64,000 bases of DNA from Solenopsis invicta (lineage: Eukaryota > Arthropoda > Insecta > Hymenoptera > Formicidae): assembly GCF_016802725.1 (NCBI RefSeq), contig NC_052673.1, positions 5,049,037-5,113,036 of the forward strand, written 5' to 3'. Shown in pieces: positions 55,601 through 64,000 of the stretch. The notes under the pieces were generated by a model. That model was given only the letters and a program-made list of their open reading frames with translations. It had not been told where the DNA came from and did not search any database. The stretch's first letter is position 1; the number at the start of each line of letters is the position of its first letter. A program made the position numbers and the translations under genes.

Positions 55601-56260
55601 GTAACTCGGTGAAAAATCATCGTAGATAAAAAATAAAAAAAGCATTTTGAAGCTTGAAGATCCAACTTTAACGCTCTATCAGCAGATTTTCAAAATTCTT
55701 TTAACTTCCTTGTCTTATGCAGTAAAAAAGCACACCCTGTTTTGTTCCTTAAAATTTCGTATTTTTGACACTTTGCAGCTCGACCAACAAATTTTTTTCG
55801 AACAATTCAAGTAAAGCTTCATAAACTACAACATTTTGCCTACAAAATGCTTTTTTTTAAATTTCTCTACGATTTTTTTTGACCGAGTTACGCTACTTTG
55901 AAGCTAAACCTGCATTTTTTACAAATGATATCCGTACTCCGTGAAAAATCATCGTAGACAAAAAATCAAAAAACCATTTTAAAGCTCGAAGTTCCAGCTT
56001 TAACATGCTGTTAATGGTTTTCAAAAATTTTCTCAATTTCTTAGTACTATGCCCCAAAAAAGATACACTGTTTTTTCCTTAAAATAACGTATTTTTAACA
56101 GCCTGTAGCTCAATAAAAAAATTTTTCTCGACAAATCCAATGCAAGTGCCATAAAGTATGACATTTTCTCTACAAAATGCTTTTTTTAAAGTTTTCTCTA
56201 CGATTTTTTTTGACCGAGTTACAAGACTTTGAAGATATACATTTTTTACAGTACATTTTT
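55601..56260. repeat. Two tandem 332-bp subterminal units
   Basis: The unit starts GTAACTCGGTGAAAAATCATC (55601) and recurs as GTACTCCGTGAAAAATCATC (55933). Each unit ends with CTCTACGATTTTTTTTGACC (about 55865 and 56197), which is nearly the complement of its own start, so each unit is itself bounded by inverted motifs. Mirrored in the right arm at about 58600-59250. Confidence 0.85.
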
Positions 56261-56339
56261 CCGAAAAATGACGTCTACCGCCGACATTAGCATTACCCAT
56301 GTGCACCACGTGGAGGTTGTCGGTCGGATTTTTGCACAT

Positions 56340-56354
56340 CGTGTGTGTGTGTGT

Positions 56355-56450
<96 letters not shown>

Positions 56451-56452
56451 CA
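56340..56452. repeat. (GT)n microsatellite in the left arm
   Basis: A GT run with two GAGT interruptions. Its complement (CA)n is at 58408-58513 in the right arm, with different length and interruption spacing. Confidence 0.95.
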
Positions 56453-56549
56453 CAGCAGAGATAAGGACCCCGCAGTTCGTCACTTCTGCAGTATTTAATG
56501 ACTCCAAACCCTCTCTGCTGTGTGTGTATGCGCTCGCGCGCATGAGAGT

Positions 56550-57563
56550 TCAATAGTGTGTATTTCCTCCTCTCTGATCAATTACTGCTTGCAAGCGTTC
56601 TCGCATATTTATACATCTTGCAATACGATCTTGCGGAATGTTGTGCCAAATTTCCGTTAAAATTTCTCCCAATTCTTCTAAATTTCGCGGCTGTTCCTCG
56701 CGACGCCTTAATCGTCGTTCCATTTCATCCCAAATGTGCTCGATTGGATTTAAGTCCGGGCTATTGGCGGGATGATTTAACAGTCTAATTGCGTGTCGTT
56801 GAAAAAAACGTCGCGTTATATTCGCCGTATGAGGTCGAGCGTTGTCCTGCATAAAAATAAAGTTCCGACAGGTTCGATTTAATAGCAAAACGTGTGGTCG
56901 TAGAATATCGTTGATATAACGAACACCCATCATTGCCGGAGGTGGCAGGATCACTAGATCACTTCGGCTTGTAAGTGATATACACCCCCACACCATCACG
57001 GAACCGCCGTTGTAGGATCGTATTGGCTTAACGCAACGTCGATCATAGCGTTCATTTCGTCGACGCCAAGTACGTATACGAGCATCATTGCCATAAAGGC
57101 AAAAACGTGATTCGTCGGAGAAATATACATTTCTCCAATCCCTAGCGGTCCAATTTATGTGATCGCGCGCAAATTGATAACGTACTTGGCGATGTACGAG
57201 TGTGAGTCTTGGTACTTGTGCACGAACACGAGAACGAAGACCGGCTTCTCTCAAACGGTTGCGAATTGTTTGTTCGCACACATGGCGCAAATGAATGTCA
57301 TTACGAATGTTTCTTACGGTAATTATTCGTCTTTCTAATGCATAACGAACAATGGCTCGATCTTGTCTATTTGTCGTTAATCGAGAACGACCACTACCTT
57401 CACGTCTCGTGTAATTTCCCGTGTCTTGATATCGTAACCAAGCTCTACTCACTACGGACACAGATGCACCAATATCTTGCGCCACATAACGCATACTAAA
57501 ACCTTGTTGCAAAAGCGCAATTATGCGTGCAACTTCTACGGCCGATAAATGTCTACGCGGCAT
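56550..57563 (-). CDS. Tc1-like transposase (DD34E)
   Basis: 337 residues from the ATG at 57563; a longer upstream frame lacks support. It recognises the element ends and catalyses cut-and-paste at TA. The N-terminal part has two helix-turn-helix segments (about 5-45 and 82-110) separated by EGSGRSRLTT, a variant of the GRPR hook. Catalytic Asp150 is in YFSDES, Asp240 in MQDNARPH and Glu275 in SPDLNPIE, with 34 residues between the last two. The frame is open throughout. Residues from about 144 onward are duplicated in the right arm. Only this copy has the N-terminus, which lies in the loop. It may still be active. Confidence 0.93.
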   Translation of the reverse strand: MPRRHLSAVEVARIIALLQQGFSMRYVAQDIGASVSVVSRAWLRYQDTGNYTRREGSGRSRLTTNRQDRAIVRYALERRIITVRNIRNDIHLRHVCEQTIRNRLREAGLRSRVRAQVPRLTLVHRQVRYQFARDHINWTARDWRNVYFSDESRFCLYGNDARIRTWRRRNERYDRRCVKPIRSYNGGSVMVWGCISLTSRSDLVILPPPAMMGVRYINDILRPHVLLLNRTCRNFIFMQDNARPHTANITRRFFQRHAIRLLNHPANSPDLNPIEHIWDEMERRLRRREEQPRNLEELGEILTEIWHNIPQDRIARCINMRERLQAVIDQRGGNTHY

Positions 57564-57717
57564 TTTGAAAATTCCGTGTCGCTTATCACACTGCGAGAAT
57601 CGCCGGCGTACTAAACAAAATTTTATTGTATTGAGCATGCAATGTTTACATATGGTCATCTTTGTCTAAAAAGAGATTTTTTTTAGACTAAGACGACTAT
57701 ATGTTTACAGTTCACAG

Positions 57718-58308
57718 GATTGGAGAAATGTATATTTCTCCGACGAATCATGTTTTTGCCTTTATGGCAATGATGCTCGTATACGTACTTGGCATCGACG
57801 AAATGAACGCTATGATCGACGTTGCGTTATGCCAATACGATCCTACAACGGCGGTTCCGTGATGGTGTGGGGGTGTATATCACTTACAAGACAAAGTGAT
57901 CTAGTGATCCTGCCACCTCCGGCAATGACGGGTGTTCGTTATATCAACGATATTCTACGACCACACATTTTGCTATTAAATCGAACCTGTCGGAACTTTA
58001 TTTTTATGCAGGACAACGCTCGACCTCATACGGCGAATATAACGCGACGTTTTTTTCAACGACACGCAATTAGACTGTTAAATCATCCCGCCAATAGCCC
58101 GGACTTAAATCCAATCGAGCACATTTGGGATGAAATGGAACGACGATTAAGGCGTCGCGAGGAACAGCCGCGAAATTTAGAAGAATTGGGAGAAATTTTA
58201 ACGGAAATTTGGCACAACATTCCGCAAGATCGTATTGCAAGATGTATAAATATGCGAGAACGCTTGCAAGCAGTAATTGATCAGAGAGGAGGAAATACAC
58301 ACTATTGA
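57718..58308 (+). pseudogene. C-terminal half of the Tc1-like transposase, right arm
   Basis: Open from DWRNVYFSDES to the same C-terminus as the full copy, containing the three catalytic residues (SDES, QDNARPH, NPIE). It lacks all DNA-binding helices and any start before an internal ATG at 57829. It differs from the left copy at a handful of residues (for example Arg to Cys after SDES, Lys to Met before PIRSY). It lies head to head with the full gene and is the inverted duplicate of its 3' part. Confidence 0.9.
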
Positions 58309-58407
58309 ACTCTCATGCGCGCGAGCGCATACACACACAGCAGAGAGGGTTTGGAGTCATTAAATACTGCAGAAGTGACGAACTGCGGGGTCCTTATCTC
58401 TGCTGTG

Positions 58408-58493
<86 letters not shown>

Positions 58494-58513
58494 TCACACA
58501 CACACACACACGA
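58408..58513. repeat. (CA)n microsatellite in the right arm
   Basis: The mirror of 56340-56452; the interruptions (CTCA) differ in position, showing slippage since the duplication. Confidence 0.95.
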
Positions 58514-59311
58514 TGTGCAAAAATCCGACCGACAACCTCCACGTGGTGCACATGGGTAATGCTAATGTCGGCGGTAGACGTCATTTTTCGGAAAAATGTA
58601 CTGTAAAAAATGTATATCTTCAAAGTCTTGTAACTCGGTCAAAAAAATCGTAGAGAAAACTTTAAAAAAAGCATTTTGTAGAGAAAATGTCATACTTTAT
58701 GGCACTTGCATTGGATTTGTCGAGAAAAATTTTTTATTGAGCTACAGGCTGTTAAAAATACGTTATTTTAAGGAAAAAACAGTGTATCTTTTTTGGGGCA
58801 TAGTACTAAGAAATTGAGAAAATTTTTGAAAACCATTAACAGCATGTTAAAGCTGGAACTTCGAGCTTTAAAATGGTTTTTTGATTTTTTGTCTACGATG
58901 ATTTTTCACGGAGTACGGATATCATTTGTAAAAAATGCAGGTTTAGCTTCAAAGTAGCGTAACTCGTTAAAAAAAAATCGTAGAGAAATTTTAAAAAAAG
59001 CATTTTGTAGGCAAAATGTTGTAGTTTATGAAGCTTTACTTGAATTGTTCGAAAAAAATTTGTTGGTCGAGCTGCAAAGTGTCAAAAATACGAAATTTTA
59101 AGGAACAAAACAGGGTGTGCTTTTTTACTGCATAAGACAAGGAAGTTAAAAGAATTTTGAAAATCTGCTGATAGAGCGTTAAAGTTGGATCTTCAAGCTT
59201 CAAAATGCTTTTTTTATTTTTTATCTACGATGATTTTTCACCGAGTTACAGTCATTTGAAAATAGCCTAATTTTTGGTGTCTGGAAAGTGTTCCCTATTT
59301 TCTTTTGAGTA

Positions 59312-59314
<3 letters not shown>

Positions 59315-59352
<38 letters not shown>
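59315..59352. repeat. (TA)n tract at the insertion edge
   Basis: A TA run that contains the target TA of the Tc1-like element. Confidence 0.9.
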
Positions 59353-59353
<1 letters not shown>

Positions 59354-59601
59354 TTACAATATTGTATATTAGTGTAACAAACAGAGTATTCGGACGTGTG
59401 TATGTGTAATCGTGTCCATATTTATCTAGAAATATTATTCGCTGATTTCACTTACCGTAGCGAAATTGGGGCGAAAATGATTAAGGAACATTAAGTTCGG
59501 AACTAAGTAATAACTTGGGTACGTGTGGGGAAAGAAGACGGGAATAGTTCCGTCAGGAGAGAGGTGGGGAAGGTAGGCGCGAACGGTTTCTAGATCGAAC
59601 T

Positions 59602-60117
59602 TCAGTCGGGCCCGACTGAAAATGCGCCAGGAGGGAGGGGATTGGAACACAAAGGGAGGACAGACAGGATGGCGTTTAAAGACTGGAGGGGGCCAGGAGC
59701 GAAAAACAAACGAGGTGGAAGTGGTGGAAGGTCGTCTAGATATTCCACGCTGGGGACAGGAGAAGGGGGAGGAGGCCCATCCTCGAGATCGTGGGATCCG
59801 AAGATCGAAGGCTCTAAGGGAGCTTCTTCCTCCTCCTCGAGATCGAGGAACCCGGGGCTCGGAGATCTCCGCAGAAATCCGTCCTCCCCGAAGTCCGGAA
59901 CCTCGGGGTTTGGAGGTGGAGACAGGGAGATAGGAGAATCGGGGAAGATCCTATACGTGAATTGACTCGAAATAGAGGCGGGGGAGTTTGCTTGTTCAGA
60001 GAGGGTCGACGGTTCCTCTTCGTCGAGAGCGACTGGTTCAGAGAAAGAATTGGTGGGCGTGTTACCGGAAGTTATTGAGATGTTGAATTGTTTGTTGTGT
60101 AATGTTCCTAATTTCAA
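59602..60117 (-). CDS. Acidic proline-rich frame, unrecognised
   Basis: An open frame of about 171 codons without an ATG at its start. It opens with LLKLGTLHNKQFNISITSG, then a Glu-rich patch (LDLEEEEE) and Pro-rich segments (DGPPPPSPVP, DLPPLPPRL). No domain, zinc finger or membrane segment is recognisable. A gag-like N-terminal region of a retroelement is one possibility, given the LTR downstream on the plus coordinate and the composition; it could also be non-coding. I assign no function. Confidence 0.25.
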   Translation of the reverse strand: MKLGTLHNKQFNISITSGNTPTNSFSEPVALDEEEPSTLSEQANSPASISSQFTYRIFPDSPISLSPPPNPEVPDFGEDGFLRRSPSPGFLDLEEEEEAPLEPSIFGSHDLEDGPPPPSPVPSVEYLDDLPPLPPRLFFAPGPLQSLNAILSVLPLCSNPLPPGAFSVGPD

Positions 60118-60478
60118 TAAGTTAGCGATAACGGTGTTGCTTCAGAAGGGAGATTGAGCGACGCAGCAAGCTTTCTTGCTCTCCGGTTTCTGCGATTCCG
60201 ACGGTGGCGGGCTCCGGCGCGAGACTTATTTTTGTGTATTTTGGGTGGAATATGGTTATTCACTAGAACGAAAATAACAAAAATGTTTGACCCGCTTTTC
60301 TCTCTAATATACGAAGAAGAAAGAAAAGAAGAAAAAAAAGGAAATAAATAAATAAAAATAATTAAAAAAAAAGGTTTTTAGCTGGGTAGAGGGGAGGGGA
60401 AGGTAGTTGAATTAGAAAATTATGTGAGTCTGAATCGAATTGGAGGATAGCGATTCGAATCCAGAAAGTCTGAATTTC

Positions 60479-60900
60479 TTTGAATCAAATCGAACCGAAA
60501 CTCGATTTAATCCAGAATGGAAATCAAAATTGAATCGAATCAAACAGAGTTTGATTCAATCCAGAAGAATAAGAGTATAATTTCCTTTGAATCAAACGAG
60601 CCGAGACTCGATTTAATCCAGAATGGAAATCAAAATTCAATCGAATCAAACAGAGTTTGATTCAATCCAGAAGAATAAGAGTATAATTTCCTTTGAATCA
60701 AACGAGCCGAAACTCGATTTAATCCAGAATGGAAATCAAAATTGAATCGAATCAACAAAGTTTGATTCAATCCAGAAGAATAAGAGTATAATTTCCTTTG
60801 AATCAAACGAGCCGGAACTCGATTTAATCCAGAATGGAAATCAAAATTGAATCGAATCAACAGAGTTTGATTCGATTTGGAGGGGAAATTGTAATGTGAA
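60479..60900. repeat. Four-copy 106-bp minisatellite
   Basis: Units start TTTGAATCAAACGAGCCG at about 60479 (variant), 60586, 60692 and 60797. Each contains ACTCGATTTAATCCAGAATGG and AGAGTTTGATTCAATCCAG. Frames across it repeat the same peptide and are artefacts. Confidence 0.9.
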
Positions 60901-61059
60901 TATGTATAAATCACCCGTAAGAGAGAAAAGCCCGTCAGGAAAGATAAACTTATGATTGAAACTTACTACTTGTTGGTTAAACTATTAGAGTTGACAAATG
61001 TGGTACTCTCGGGGCGCAGACCTCCAAACTGGGGCCGGACTCAGCGGGAGACGAACAAT

Positions 61060-61205
61060 TCAGCCAAAAGGATAGCAGGTGCGATGGAGAATGGTTGGCA
61101 GATCCCAAATATGCCCGCTCTCACTATAACACTTTCCAGTCAGCCAAAATTGCGAGTGCGATGGGGAACGATCGCCAGATCCCGGATATGCCGGTTTTCG
61201 CCTTC
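61060..61205. repeat. Imperfect 79-bp duplication
   Basis: CAGCCAAAAGGATAGCAGGTG and CAGCCAAAATTGCGAGTG each lead into GCGATGG..GAA and CAGATCCC..ATATGCC. Further down, CTGTGTACTGCGAAC and CTACGAACTGCG form short repeats at 61300-61340. Confidence 0.6.
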
Positions 61206-62105
61206 CCGACCGAGATTTTTGCTCCGCACGAGCTTAGAGGCCGCGGATCCGAGAGTCGCAGAACTCGGGCATGCAAGATACCACGGAACTGCGATTCGGA
61301 CTGTGAACTGTGTACTGCGAACTACGAACTGCGTACTACGCGCTCCGCTTGAAGACGCTCCTATTTATACTATTTTTCATCTATGATTCCCTTTGTCCCT
61401 TCGAGGGCCGTGTGCACCACTTTATTCATTAATACACCCACCTATATATCACCCACAATATTTACTTTTAAGACTTTTTTACATTCCTCGGTAATTGTTA
61501 TCCGAGAAAGCGGCAGGTTTGACAATTGAACTCTCAGAAGCATTAAATGTCAAAAAATTATTTGATTTGTTGCTATGCGGGTGTCAGGTATCAGAACTCA
61601 AAGGGATGCACACGTGCGTCTTCCAGCTCCCTGATTTTACTATCTTGGGTGTTTACGGTATCGAGCAACGGTGTCACCTCAGATCTCCTTAATTGATGAA
61701 TTTATAAATACTTAATTCGTGACATCTGGTTATTGCCGTGAGAGTCACCGAATTCTTGGGATCGGGGTGAGATCACCGTCGCTCGCCCGTTAATTAGAAT
61801 ATCCGCTGGTTGCGAAGGAAAGAATCGTTACTCCGCAGGACGTAACATCCCCCGGCTTAGACAAATGTTGGGGATGTACAACATTTGCAAAGAGATTTGA
61901 TTCTTTTCCTTCGACAACTATTAATTCTTATATCGAAGAGGGAAGATCTATATCTAAATGCGCTCAGGTGTGCGTTGTGAGTTATATAGAAATAGGAAAG
62001 AAAAGGGCGACCTCCAGATCCCCTTCCCTTTTTTTTCTTTCGTATTCCTGGTTATTTATTTGTTTAGTGTTATTTACTTAACTACCAGCGCCGCGTTTAT
62101 AATAT
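61206..62105. other. Non-coding stretch
   Basis: No gene recognised. CCTGCGGAGTAACG, read on minus after TGTTACGT near 61848, resembles LTR starts seen in gypsy elements, but no matching end was found. Confidence 0.35.
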
Positions 62106-63344
62106 TGTAACGCTGGTACTTTCTCGGAGTCGGTTACGGGATTTTAGGTTCAGGATAGGATGCTCGGATGTGCTCGCCGGGTGTCCGGGTTCGTATTCAA
62201 TGATAACGCCGTGGTTTGGTAGTGAAAACGAAAGAGGTTAAATATATTTGGCTATGCTTTAGTACAGAAATGAAATGATACAGATCCGATATTGTTATCG
62301 GGTAATACTGAACTACTCGAATAGTATTGCGGCACTTAATTGCGCGGTCGTCGGCCCGCGTGACATCAAGAGATCAGTCACAATATATTCGCGGTACACT
62401 TAATATCTAAAACACTTAGGAGTACGTATCTTAGGAACTCCGCGATTAGTAGTACGGTACGGGAGTGCTTAATTGCGCGGTCGTCGGCCCGCGTGAAACT
62501 AAGAGAACGGTCACGATGTATTCGCGGCGTACTTACTATTTAAACGGAGCGGATTCCAGAAGCTCCGGAACGAACGGACAGGAATTGTGCGCCAAGCGCT
62601 CGGAAGTAATGATCGGAGGGCCGCGAAGCGGCTAACTTATCGTACAGTTAAACGGGCCGTTATTGGCCCGCGCGGCGGACAGTCACGATACGCGGAATCG
62701 GTAGTACTCGGTGCAGCGAACGGTTCCGCGATACGCGAGTGCGGTCGATGGTAGAGACCTAAGCGGTCTCTCCCTGCGGAGTGTTGTCACTCCGTAGGGA
62801 ACAGGTTTGCGGAATGAGCCTTAGAACGGTGTCGGGCATCCCCGACGGTGGTGCGGGTCTCGAGAATCCCCGAGAACGGAATTGCGGGATGGACGGTTCC
62901 TGTTGGCCGAGAATACCCAGCCGCGGAAACGACGAGTATTCCCATCGCGGAACGGAGGATGGGATTGGCCGAGTATTCCCAGCCGTTAGGACCGACGAGT
63001 ATTCCCGTCGCGAGAAAGTTAGAACGAGAATGCCCGTTCCGGGGAAGTGCTTGAGAATGCCCAAGCTAAGGAGCGTCGAGAATACCCGGCGCAGGAGCGG
63101 AGTAGGTTTGAGATCGGTGGCTCGGAGTGATCTGATTTCGACTGCTCGCTGCCGGCTTATATAGCAGTCCGCGCGGTCGTATGTACTAGTCAGCGCGCGT
63201 GGTGGGGCCGGCCGGAGTAGGGACGCTTGCCGAGCGCGGCGCGCGGCACGCATGGTAGCGCGTGATCGCGGCATGCTTAGCTGAACGCGCGCGCGTGTTT
63301 GGTCTTACGCGTTGCGTTCGGCGGCGGAAAGGCGTAACGTTACA
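62106..63344 (-). repeat. LTR of a minus-oriented retrotransposon (solo or 5' LTR)
   Basis: 1239 bp bounded by TGTAACG..CGTTACA, with ATAT on both sides (62102-62105 and 63345-63348) as a 4-bp duplication, though the A+T context weakens that. On the minus strand TATATAAG lies at 63156-63163, about 185 bp from the LTR start, a sensible promoter position. Inside, CTTAATTGCGCGGTCGTCGG recurs at 62334 and 62468, and GAGTATTCCC-type modules recur at 62900-63010. No coding sequence. The absence of a second copy in the window and the flanking match suggest a solo LTR. Confidence 0.6.
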
Positions 63345-63707
63345 ATATAAAAATTCTTATTTTTGGTAAGGTTTTACATAATTCCCTGATAGATGCAAGG
63401 CATAAATATATATATATATTCTTATAAAAATATTTGCATAATATATAATAAAGGTTTCCCTTTTTTTTTTATAATAATATTTTTTTATAAGGATTTTTTT
63501 TTGCATTTTTTACATACTTATATATTTATATTTATCCCTTTATTCTTCTCTATATATGTGGGTGAAAACAGGAAGGACAAAGAATCTTTTCTATTTCCTT
63601 CGTGTTCCCAAACACTTATTTATTTATTAGCACTCGTTTAATTATCTAAACGTTTAAGGTACTTACACAAGATTAGAGTTCTATATTATTTCAACGGAAG
63701 ATGTATA
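63345..63707. other. A+T-rich stretch, nothing recognised
   Basis: No gene; a low-complexity T-rich part lies near 63450-63500. Confidence 0.4.
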
Positions 63708-63709
63708 TA

Positions 63710-64000
63710 CACTACTCAAAAGAAAATAGGGAACACTTTCCAGACACCAAAAATTAGGCTATTTTCAAATGACTGTAACTCGGTGAAAAATCATCGTAGA
63801 TAAAAAATAAAAAAAGCATTTTGAAGCTTGAAGATCCAACTTTAACGCTCTATCAGCAGATTTTCAAAATTCTTTTAACTTCCTTGTCTTATGCAGTAAA
63901 AAAGCACACCCTGTTTTGTTCCTTAAAATTTCGTATTTTTGACACTTTGCAGCTCAACCAACAAATTTTTTTCGAACAATTCAAGTAAAGCTTCATAAAC
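63710..64000 (+). mobile_element. Second copy of the Tc1-like element terminus, cut by the window end
   Basis: After TA (63708-63709) the sequence CACTACTCAAAAGAAAATAG and all following bases to the window end match 55536-55826, with only about one difference seen (GCTCAACC for GCTCGACC). This shows a very recent, multi-copy family. Confidence 0.95.

Larger units (their letters stand above)
55536..59314 (-). mobile_element. Tc1-like element folded into 1.6-kb inverted arms
   Basis: TA at 55534-55535 and 59315-59316 flanks CACTACTCAAAAGAAAATAG and its complement. The left arm (55536-57141) and right arm (57717-59314) are inverted copies differing by few bases and microsatellite length. Only the 575-bp loop (57142-57716) is single copy. 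Both arms include the C-terminal half of the transposase gene. The same terminus reappears at 63710, so the family is recent and multi-copy. Either this is a hairpin-type inverted duplication or the family has evolved very long terminal repeats. Confidence 0.9.
59440..62105 (-). other. G+C-richer repeat-rich stretch, probable retroelement remnant
   Basis: Composition differs sharply from the A+T-rich surroundings. It holds a Pro/Glu-rich frame (59602-60117, minus), minisatellites, and a TATA-like GTATAAATAG on the minus strand at about 61361-61370. It lies on the downstream side of a minus-oriented LTR (62106-63344), so an LTR element interior is plausible, but no enzymatic domain was found. 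Confidence 0.35.

Noticed and set aside
62759..63274. A 171-codon Arg/Ser/Pro frame on the minus strand
   Set aside because: Lies wholly within the LTR, overlaps other frames and reflects high G+C content.

Overview
This is eukaryotic DNA, almost certainly from an insect and quite possibly an ant or other hymenopteran. That placement is inferred from strong A+T richness, short GT..AG introns, abundant mariner, Tc1, piggyBac, Harbinger and Penelope relics, and long (GT)n/(TA)n tracts. I see no intact single-copy host gene. The window is a repeat- and transposon-rich region, and its clear coding sequences belong to mobile elements or to broken gene copies carried inside repeats.

Layout. From 1 to 33.7 kb it is mostly A+T-rich non-coding DNA with fold-back elements (two of them carry tRNA-like sequences in each arm), MITE-like elements with TA, TTA or TTAA duplications, microsatellites, a 158-bp satellite block, and two relics of Penelope-like retroelements (an endonuclease fragment near 6.3 kb and a reverse transcriptase near 23 kb). 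Three isolated G+C-rich patches (3.7-4.4, 14.7-15.4 and 29.3-30.4 kb) could be promoters or first exons of host genes, but I cannot assign them. From 33.7 to 53.7 kb there is a giant imperfect palindrome centred near 38.15 kb. Each arm carries the 3' part of a broken gene for CIAO3/NARFL (Nar1, cytosolic iron-sulfur protein assembly) with introns still present. The right arm has been split by later insertions: a 2.3-kb fold-back that itself holds a hairpin palindrome and a Harbinger derivative, a complete Ty3/gypsy-type LTR retrotransposon with apparently identical LTRs, and a 2.3-kb element with 8-bp target duplications that carries a decayed spliced THAP-domain gene. The left arm preserves clean empty sites for the retrotransposon and the THAP element.

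From 53.8 to 64 kb there is an apparently intact mariner (DD34D, 352 aa, 32-bp inverted repeats). It is followed by a 3.8-kb Tc1-like element (DD34E) whose two arms are 1.6-kb inverted copies that both contain the 3' half of the transposase gene. A G+C-richer stretch follows with minisatellites and a 1.24-kb LTR, and a second copy of the Tc1-like terminus runs off the window end.

How the parts relate. The main theme is inverted repetition. The Tc1-like element and the CIAO3 palindrome would both form long double-stranded RNA if transcribed through, so they are natural candidates for small-RNA sources directed at the transposon and at the host CIAO3 gene. This is inference; the sequence shows only the structure.
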